From Chloroflexi bacterium RBG_16_48_8 (GTDB lineage Bacteria > Chloroflexota > Anaerolineae > Anaerolineales > E44-bin32): a stretch of DNA of 5,943 nucleotides. Where the stretch lies: positions 6,684-12,626 of the forward strand of contig MGNI01000040.1 of assembly GCA_001795115.1 (NCBI GenBank). Reading direction: 5' to 3'. A program made the translations under genes and the position numbers. Positions 1-4,304 of the stretch are shown here, piece after piece (within the stretch, counting starts at the first letter, position 1; every line of letters starts with the position of its first letter). The notes beneath the pieces were generated by a model. It was not told the DNA's origin. It saw nothing but the letters and a program-made list of their open reading frames with translations, and ran no database searches.

Positions 1-1
1 T

Positions 2-202
2 TGGAGTTCAAGTGCTCGGGAAGCGCTTGCTCCGCTTGGTCTATGGGCCGGACCAGCGGCCTATGCCGCCAGGTTAGCGGAACGTCTTGATGCTAAACCG
101 TTTCGAGATTTCGGGGGTGGAAGAAACTCTGTGGAAGGGGGAGGGGCGAGTCGCATCCAGTCGAGTGCCAGGCTTTCTTCCTTAGATGATTTAGAGGTAT
201 GA
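2..202 (+). CDS. Unidentified gene tail, partial, frame ambiguous
   Basis: Two plus-strand reading frames could be the 3' end of a gene that starts left of the window. One runs open from base 2 to a TGA at 200-202 (66 codons) and reads as an Ala/Leu/Arg-rich helix followed by a Gly/Ser-rich tail. The other runs from base 3 to a TAG at 75-77 and ends in VYGPDQRPMPPG. Its third codon positions are richer in G and C, which makes it look more like a real high-GC coding end. Neither resembles a family I can name. The first 180 bases are clearly richer in G+C (about 59%) than the following intergenic block (about 37% at 241-300), which fits coding sequence here. A hairpin at 205-238 lies directly after the longer frame. 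The true end of the gene is either 77 or 202; I cannot decide which. Confidence 0.3.
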   Translation, partial: WSSSAREALAPLGLWAGPAAYAARLAERLDAKPFRDFGGGRNSVEGGGASRIQSSARLSSLDDLEV

Positions 203-272
203 TGAGGGTGATTTTAATGAGCCTCGATCATGCACCCTGAACAAGTGGAGATTTGATAACTCATGAATATGC

Positions 273-330
273 TAGGCAAACCGCCGAAAGTATTTTGATA
301 AAATAAGTTGCCTGAATGGCGGTTTGCTTA
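273..330. repeat. Inverted repeat, 13-bp stem with nested AT hairpin
   Basis: TAGGCAAACCGCC at 273-285 pairs with GGCGGTTTGCTTA at 318-330: 12 Watson-Crick pairs and one G-U pair. Inside the 32-base loop, TATTTT and AAAATA around GAT (291-305) form a second hairpin. No T-run follows on either strand, so this is not a plain intrinsic terminator. It abuts the next inverted repeat with no gap. Confidence 0.6.
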
Positions 331-387
331 AGGGATTGGCCAGGTTTTACGTTCGATGTTTGTCAAATTGCTTCCGGCCAATCACCT
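331..387. repeat. Inverted repeat, GATTGGCC stem with two bulges
   Basis: AGG plus GATTGGCC (331-341) pairs with GGCCAATC plus CCT (376-383 and 385-387). A384 is bulged outside the 8-bp core. GG at 343-344 can continue the stem with CC at 374-375 if A342 bulges. The loop is about 29 bases. The stem starts at the base after the 273-330 repeat ends, so the two would stack coaxially in RNA. Confidence 0.55.
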
Positions 388-454
388 AGTTCTAATTAAT
401 TGGTTTGAGAGTTATGGAAGCATTCCATCTTATGATGCACGTTTTCTCTGGTGT

Positions 455-506
455 TGAGTTAGAGGGTGGTGTGGGGAGGTATTGCCTATCCACAACACCC
501 AACTCA
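455..506. repeat. Long imperfect inverted repeat, about 17 pairs
   Basis: TGAGTT (455-460) pairs with AACTCA (501-506). After an AGA bulge (461-463), GGGTG and TGTGG (464-468, 470-474) pair with CCACA and CACCC (490-494, 496-500) across a single G-A mismatch at 469/495. AGG/CCT (477-479 with 485-487) caps the hairpin. This is the longest stem in the block and lies within a weak 61-codon open frame that I judge non-coding. Confidence 0.55.
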
Positions 507-554
507 TCCTTAACAGTACGAGATGCAACATTTCTTGGAATTCAGCAGATTTTT

Positions 555-565
555 AAGGTAACCTT
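555..565. promoter_or_regulatory. Perfect palindrome AAGGTAACCTT, possible operator
   Basis: Five bases mirror exactly around a central A. The palindrome touches the proposed -35 box of the response-regulator promoter (564-569), a place where a repressor or an autoregulating factor could bind. It is short and found once, so operator function is only a guess. OmpR-family regulators usually bind direct repeats, which argues against this being the neighbouring regulator's own site. Confidence 0.25.
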
Positions 566-591
566 GCAGTTCGTTGAAAATTGGATATAAT
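564..591 (+). promoter_or_regulatory. Probable sigma-70-type promoter for the response regulator
   Basis: A perfect TATAAT -10 box lies at 586-591. Sixteen bases upstream is TTGCAG (564-569), a weak match to TTGACA in which only TTG is conserved. Transcription would start near 598, giving a leader of about 50 bases before the ATG at 651 that opens with the GC stem at 601-626. The -10 is convincing; the -35 is poor, so the promoter may need an activator. Confidence 0.45.
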
Positions 592-600
592 AAGAATTGC

Positions 601-635
601 GGCAGCAGACGTCCAGATATGCTGCCAATTTTTTT
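601..635 (+). terminator. Intrinsic-terminator-like stem at the start of the regulator leader
   Basis: GGCAGCA (601-607) pairs perfectly with TGCTGCC (620-626) across a 12-base loop, then AA and seven T (629-635). This is the form of a rho-independent terminator, so it may end a transcript coming from the hairpin-rich block or the gene at the left edge. It also sits just after the proposed promoter, so it would be the first structure made in that transcript, where it could act as an attenuator or a 5' stabilising hairpin. The loop is longer than in most strong terminators. Confidence 0.55.
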
Positions 636-650
636 GCCGGGGTCTGCTTT

Positions 651-1328
651 ATGACATTAGCCAATATCCTCCTGATTGAGAGCAATCGAGCTAGTTTACC
701 TTCCTTCGCTTCTGCTCTTGAGAAAAAAGGTTATTCTATCGATATCTACCATAAGATTGATCCAGCACTAAAAGCTGCAGAAACATATCCGCCCGATTTG
801 GTTATTCTTGATGCGGCTTCAATGCGAACCAGCGGTACACGCATGTGCCGAACAATCCGGACGAAATTGGATGGTCTTCCCATTATCCTGGTATCTCCTG
901 AGAGCTCAGAACCCGACCCTGGCAATGGAGCCAGTATCACCCTTGTACATCCTTTTACTCCAAGGAAACTCCTCAATCGCGTTGCACGCCTTTTACCCGG
1001 AGATGAAAGTTATATGCTTGAAGTTGGACCCATCCGCTTGAATCTCGCACAGCGAAAGGTATTTGTCTTTGGAAAAGAATCACGGCTAACCCCGAAGCAA
1101 ACGAAGTTATTAGAAGTTTTTATGCTCAATCCCGGTCGCCTGCTTACAAGAAAATCACTCATCAAACAAATCTGGCAAACCGATTACATTGGGGATACAA
1201 GAACCCTGGATGTGCACATGAGTTGGTTAAGAAGTGCAGTCGAACAAGATCCCTCAAAGCCGCAATACCTTAAAACGATTCGGGGAATGGGATATCGATT
1301 GGATATCCAACACTCTTTGAAGAATTAG
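651..1328 (+). CDS. OmpR/PhoB-family response regulator with divergent receiver domain
   Basis: A 225-residue cytoplasmic DNA-binding regulator. Residues 3-115 form a receiver domain: beta strand ANILLIE, phospho-acceptor-position Asp54 in LVILDA, Ser82 at the Thr/Ser switch position, and PF at 101-102. Residues 123-219 form a winged-helix effector domain, with LTPKQTKLLEVF, recognition helix TRTLDVHMSWLRSAVE (183-198) and wing IRGMGYRL (210-217). The receiver is atypical: the acidic pair that normally binds Mg2+ is reduced to Glu10-Ser11, and the conserved Lys before Pro-Phe is His100. Phosphorylation by a kinase is therefore uncertain, though Asp54 remains. The frame is open back to a TTG at 597, but that adds 18 residues encoded across the 601-626 stem, while the domain begins naturally at ATG 651. 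The Shine-Dalgarno is weak (GGGG at 639-642). No histidine kinase lies nearby, so it looks like an orphan. Its target genes cannot be told from the sequence. Confidence 0.9.
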   Translation: MTLANILLIESNRASLPSFASALEKKGYSIDIYHKIDPALKAAETYPPDLVILDAASMRTSGTRMCRTIRTKLDGLPIILVSPESSEPDPGNGASITLVHPFTPRKLLNRVARLLPGDESYMLEVGPIRLNLAQRKVFVFGKESRLTPKQTKLLEVFMLNPGRLLTRKSLIKQIWQTDYIGDTRTLDVHMSWLRSAVEQDPSKPQYLKTIRGMGYRLDIQHSLKN

Positions 1329-1362
1329 ACCATCGTAAGATCTTTGGGATCTCCTTATTGCC

Positions 1363-1377
1363 AGGAGCCGAACTCCT
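1363..1377 (+). repeat. Short hairpin AGGAG/CTCCT after the response regulator
   Basis: AGGAG (1363-1367) and CTCCT (1373-1377) flank CCGAA. It lies between the stop codon of the response regulator and its terminator and would form in the 3' untranslated region. No T-run follows, so on its own it is not a terminator. Confidence 0.35.
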
Positions 1378-1394
1378 AACTGTTGGTGTAAAGG

Positions 1395-1414
1395 CACCCC
1401 GCCGGGGTGTTTTT
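1395..1414 (+). terminator. Rho-independent terminator of the response-regulator gene
   Basis: CACCCC (1395-1400) and GGGGTG (1404-1409) form a six-pair GC stem around a GCC loop, followed at once by five T (1410-1414). It lies 66 bases past the stop codon. Read on the minus strand the same stem is followed only by CCTTT, so it could weakly stop transcripts arriving from the convergent methyltransferase operon as well. Confidence 0.8.
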
Positions 1415-1428
1415 GCATTAGGGTCGTT

Positions 1429-1458
1429 GAAGAGAAGCAGCGTGCATCCTTTCTCTTC
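1429..1458. repeat. Perfect 8-bp inverted repeat in the convergent intergenic region
   Basis: GAAGAGAA (1429-1436) pairs exactly with TTCTCTTC (1451-1458) across a 14-base loop. A run of six T at 1472-1477 lies 13 bases further on, too far for a classical terminator. It may help end transcription from either side or serve as an mRNA 3' structure. Confidence 0.35.
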
Positions 1459-1544
1459 TATCTTGAAGGGCTTTTTTCAGTGGATTCATGAATGAATAAG
1501 CGGTGGAATAAGAGGTGAGGTGAGGGAAAAATTTAGAAAGTATA

Positions 1545-1560
1545 AGCCCATTCATGGGTT
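1545..1560 (-). terminator. Weak hairpin overlapping the methyltransferase stop codon
   Basis: AGCCCA (1545-1550) pairs with TGGGTT (1555-1560), including one G-U pair, around a four-base loop. Its outer base is the last base of the minus-strand TGA (1560-1562). On the minus strand the sequence beyond it contains a five-T run about 15 bases later rather than directly after the stem, so termination here would be inefficient. The 1395-1414 stem may be the backup. Confidence 0.3.
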
Positions 1561-2891
1561 CAATGAGAGTTTGATTCCTCAATAAAGATCTCTTTTATGG
1601 CGATAACGTATTCGCCCATCAAATTGGCCACACGCACACCTACTTTGTGTTTGCCGGATGCTGAATAGGTATGTGAAAGTTTTAATCCAATCTCCTTTTC
1701 TCTCCAACCACGTACAGATTGTGATTGGCTTCGGAAGATGTTGCCATCGTAATCCCAATCGACTTCCCAGAGATCAATAGGATCAGGAAATGGATCTGAG
1801 ATCGGTTTAGATAATCCTGTTAAGCGTATTTCAACGGTGTTTCTTTTTTTTACGATTTCAAGAATGGGTTCTTCTTCTGTACCCGGTATTTTGATTTCGG
1901 ATTGCCAAGAAGCAAAATGTACTTCCGTTTGTGATAGATGCATACGACGGTAGACAGTATGGATCGCTAAGGCGGTCGCATCGCACCCAATCCATCTCCT
2001 TCCCAGACGTTCAGCCACCGCCAGGGTGGTGCCAGAACCGCAGAAAAAGTCTCCGATAAGGTCACCTGGATTGCTTGAGGCCAATATGATCCTTTCAAGC
2101 AGGGCTTCAGGTTTTTGGGTTGGATATCCGGTCCGTTCGCTGTGCAGGCGGGCAACAACGGGAAAATACCACCAATCTTCCGGGACTTTACCCCGCTTCA
2201 AATCCGGTACCTTTCCAAATCCAGCCCGATCGGAAGAATTAAAAGTTTTTACGGTAGAGGGATTATATGGGATTCGAACGGCATCTGCGTTGAATACATA
2301 ATCGTTCGATTTTGTATAGACGAGAATGGTGTCATGCTTCCGTTTAAAAGCGGAACGAATGGGGGATGGACCGTGGTAGACCCAAACAATCTCATTCAGC
2401 AACCTGTCTGGACCAAAGATTTCATCTAACAGCACTCGCGCGTAAGCGGAGGCATGCCAGTCCAGATGCAGGTAAAGAGAACCTGTTGGAGCCAATAACC
2501 GATACATCAGATTCAAACGTGCATAAAGCATATCCAGGTAGGAGGCCGGATCGTCCCAGATATCCCTGTATCCATTTGTGGTTCTCCATTCGGAAGGGCG
2601 TCTTGAATCCTCATCACGACCGATGCGGGCTGCATAAGCTTTTCCTGTAAGAAATGGAGGATCAGCATATAGGAGATCGAATTTCTCTTCCATCTCTGGT
2701 AGAAGGGATGCCATAACTTGGAGGTTATCCCCAAGGATAAGGCTGTTGGGAGAGACGGCGTTTAAAGCCTCATCCTTATTGGGTGTGACCAAGGTCACCA
2801 ATCGCAATTGGGCAGCATCAGGTAGTCTAAATTGGGAGCGACTGCCCCATTGGAGTGTAGCAAAAGGCTCTTTCTTGAACCTTTTTTCCAT
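1560..2891 (-). CDS. Beta-class site-specific DNA methyltransferase with PKD-like C-terminal tail
   Basis: A 443-residue S-adenosylmethionine-dependent enzyme that would methylate an adenine N6 or cytosine N4 in a specific DNA site. LILGDNL (51-57) precedes catalytic motif IV DPPF (77-80); TGSLYLHLDWHAS and the FGPDRLLNEIVW stretch (136-170) follow; the variable 171-255 region is the likely target-recognition part. TQKP (258-261) and the SAM-binding motif I DFFCGSGTT (281-289) come last. Catalytic motif before SAM motif defines the beta class; DPPF favours adenine. Residues 375-438 lie beyond the catalytic fold: WEVDWDYDG, then HTYSASGKHKVGVRV, which resembles a PKD/Ig-like beta domain. The start has GAGAAGG (minus strand of 2896-2902) four bases upstream, and the gene follows the upstream stop by 17 bases, so it is probably translated from the same mRNA. 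No endonuclease is adjacent: it is a solitary methyltransferase as far as the window shows. The target sequence cannot be predicted. Confidence 0.88.
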   Translation of the reverse strand: MEKRFKKEPFATLQWGSRSQFRLPDAAQLRLVTLVTPNKDEALNAVSPNSLILGDNLQVMASLLPEMEEKFDLLYADPPFLTGKAYAARIGRDEDSRRPSEWRTTNGYRDIWDDPASYLDMLYARLNLMYRLLAPTGSLYLHLDWHASAYARVLLDEIFGPDRLLNEIVWVYHGPSPIRSAFKRKHDTILVYTKSNDYVFNADAVRIPYNPSTVKTFNSSDRAGFGKVPDLKRGKVPEDWWYFPVVARLHSERTGYPTQKPEALLERIILASSNPGDLIGDFFCGSGTTLAVAERLGRRWIGCDATALAIHTVYRRMHLSQTEVHFASWQSEIKIPGTEEEPILEIVKKRNTVEIRLTGLSKPISDPFPDPIDLWEVDWDYDGNIFRSQSQSVRGWREKEIGLKLSHTYSASGKHKVGVRVANLMGEYVIAIKEIFIEESNSH

Positions 2892-2908
2892 TTTGCCTTC
2901 TCAATGCT

Positions 2909-4231
2909 TTATTTTCTACCAAATCGCTTTTCAATGAGCTCAGCCAGGGTAGGTTGACCTATAACTTGAAGCTCATAGCGAATGCGTTGGCTGGGTTTGT
3001 TTATCTTGAGAATACGTGTCAGATCAATGGGTGTACCGATAAGCACCATATCCACTTCTGCCTGATTGATGGTGGCCTCCAATTCATCGATCTGTTCCTG
3101 ACCATAGCCCATGGCAGGTAAAACAGGACCTGTATTGGGATACTTTTCAAATATCTTGGCAATGGACCCCACTGCAAAGGGTCTCGGATCCACAATTTGG
3201 CTGGCTCCAAACCGTTTAGCAGCTACCCAACCAGCACCATAGGCCATTTCACCATGTGTCAATGTGGGCCCATCTTCGATCACAAGGACCCTTTTACCTC
3301 GGATCGCGTTGGGATCATCGACAAAGATCGGAGAAGCCGCTTCAATCACAATGGCCTCGGGGTTGTACTTTTGGACGTTGGATCTCACTTCATTGATGTT
3401 TTCCAAGGAGGCAGTATCTACTTTATTGATCACAATCACATCAGCGGTTCGCAAATTTGTTTCACCAGGGTGATAGCGTATTTCGTGACCAGGTCTGTGT
3501 GGGTCAACAATCACGATATGGAAATCACTTTGATAAAAAGGTAAATCGTTATTGCCACCATCCCATAAGATGATGTCGACTTCTTTTTCTGCCTGGCGGA
3601 GAATTCTTTCATAATCAACACCAGCATACACAATGAAACCTCGATCCAGGTGGGGTTCATATTCCTCCCGTTCCTCAATGGTGCAGTTTGCCTTCGTAAG
3701 GTCATCGTAGCTGGCAAATCGCTGGATGGCTTGTTTGACCAAATCACCATAGGGCATGGGATGGCGTATTGCAGCAACTCGGTAACCAAGTTCCTTTAAG
3801 ATTCCGGCGACATATCGCGATGTTTGACTTTTACCGCTGCCGGTTCTGGTAGCGCAGATGGAGACAACGGGTTTGGTTGAAGCCAGGGTTGTGTTTTTGA
3901 GTCCTAAGAGCCGGAAATCGGTGCCTGCGGCAAGGACTTCAGATGCTTTATGCATGACATAATCATGGGATATATCGCTGTAAGAGAAGATGACCTGATC
4001 GACCCTCAAATCCCTAATTAACTGACCCAACTTCGCCTCCGGGTAGATGGGAATGCCCTCCGGATATCCTGCTCCAGCAAGCTCTGACGGATACTTCCGA
4101 TCTTCGATATTAGGGATTTGTGTAGCTGTAAAAGCTACAACTTCATAGTCTGGATTGGAACGAAAGTAGACATTGAAATTATGAAAATCTCGCCCTGCGG
4201 CGCCCATAATGATGACTCGTTGGGGATTCAT
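2909..4231 (-). CDS. Cyclic 2,3-diphosphoglycerate synthetase-family P-loop protein
   Basis: A 440-residue soluble protein. Residues 5-115 form a Rossmann-like domain starting VIIMGAAGRDFHNFN, with a glycine-rich nucleotide loop at 10-13. Residues 121-300 form a P-loop NTPase domain: phosphate loop TRTGSGKS (128-135), WDGGNND (223-229) in the Walker-B-like region, and NKVD (269-272), the guanine-specificity motif of GTPases. A C-terminal part (310-440) contains EDGPTLTHG (319-327) and a second conserved-looking Gly-rich stretch. The whole order matches the family named for the Methanothermus fervidus enzyme that closes 2,3-diphosphoglycerate into its cyclic form using ATP. Many bacteria carry relatives whose product is not established, and NKVD hints at GTP use, so the database-style name should be taken as family only. 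It has a strong Shine-Dalgarno (4244-4250). It lies 73 bases after argS and 17 before the methyltransferase. Confidence 0.75.
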   Translation of the reverse strand: MNPQRVIIMGAAGRDFHNFNVYFRSNPDYEVVAFTATQIPNIEDRKYPSELAGAGYPEGIPIYPEAKLGQLIRDLRVDQVIFSYSDISHDYVMHKASEVLAAGTDFRLLGLKNTTLASTKPVVSICATRTGSGKSQTSRYVAGILKELGYRVAAIRHPMPYGDLVKQAIQRFASYDDLTKANCTIEEREEYEPHLDRGFIVYAGVDYERILRQAEKEVDIILWDGGNNDLPFYQSDFHIVIVDPHRPGHEIRYHPGETNLRTADVIVINKVDTASLENINEVRSNVQKYNPEAIVIEAASPIFVDDPNAIRGKRVLVIEDGPTLTHGEMAYGAGWVAAKRFGASQIVDPRPFAVGSIAKIFEKYPNTGPVLPAMGYGQEQIDELEATINQAEVDMVLIGTPIDLTRILKINKPSQRIRYELQVIGQPTLAELIEKRFGRK

Positions 4232-4243
4232 AGAATTGGTTAT

Positions 4244-4250
4244 ACCTCCT
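4244..4250 (-). promoter_or_regulatory. Strong Shine-Dalgarno AGGAGGT of the cDPG-synthetase-like gene
   Basis: The minus-strand reading of 4244-4250 is AGGAGGT, a near-complete anti-16S match. The spacer to the ATG at 4231 is 12 bases, somewhat longer than the usual 5-9. No nearer in-frame start exists, and the protein's first strand begins right after this ATG, so the start is kept. Confidence 0.7.
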
Positions 4251-4274
4251 CAGTAAGAAAGAGTTCAGATCAGC

Positions 4275-4293
4275 TCAGCTGTGAATAAGCTGA
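4275..4293 (-). repeat. Hairpin between argS and the next gene
   Basis: TCAGCT (4275-4280) pairs with AGCTGA (4288-4293) around a seven-base loop. It begins 11 bases beyond the argS stop codon on the minus strand. No T-run follows in the direction of transcription, so it is more likely an intercistronic stem than a terminator and does not rule out read-through from argS into the next gene. Confidence 0.35.
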
Positions 4294-4304
4294 ATGAGAT
4301 GGAT

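Larger units (their letters stand above)
203..650 (+). other. Hairpin-dense non-coding block, candidate structured RNA or long leader
   Basis: No convincing gene is present here. The only plus-strand ATG frame of any size (405-590) has no ribosome binding site and a peptide with no recognisable features. The block instead holds many inverted repeats in a row: 205-210 with 233-238 (nested ATGA/TCAT inside), 273-285 with 318-330 (nested TATTTT/AAAATA at 291-305), 331-344 with 374-387, 414-419 with 423-428, 455-474 with 490-506, 555-559 with 561-565, and 601-607 with 620-626 followed by T7. A further 8-bp pair (119-126 with 174-181) lies upstream. A series of stems ending in an intrinsic-terminator-like element is what a non-coding RNA or long structured leader would look like. 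No signature of tmRNA, RNase P RNA, 6S RNA or a familiar riboswitch was recognised. A decayed mobile element is an alternative. Confidence 0.35.

Noticed and set aside
273..506. CRISPR array or insertion-sequence ends
   Set aside because: The repeats are inverted pairs that differ from one another, with no direct repeat at regular spacing, no transposase frame and no visible target-site duplication.
405..590. 61-codon open frame with an in-frame start at 405
   Set aside because: There is no Shine-Dalgarno, the peptide has no recognisable features, and it spans the long stem at 455-506, the small stem at 414-428 and the promoter -10 region. It is better explained as non-coding sequence.
203..600. 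tmRNA, RNase P RNA, 6S RNA or common riboswitch
   Set aside because: I found no CCA-ending tRNA-like part, no RNase P conserved core and no familiar riboswitch core in the block.
597..650. N-terminal extension of the response regulator from TTG at 597
   Set aside because: The extra 18 residues precede the natural first beta strand, are encoded by the terminator-like stem and T-run, and would start at about the predicted transcription start. ATG 651 fits the receiver family.
2026..2650. Plus-strand open frames across the methyltransferase
   Set aside because: They are antisense shadows; the minus strand carries a continuous protein with all motifs of a DNA methyltransferase.
4275..4293. Terminator after argS
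   Set aside because: The stem has no T-run after it on the minus strand, so I list it only as a hairpin.
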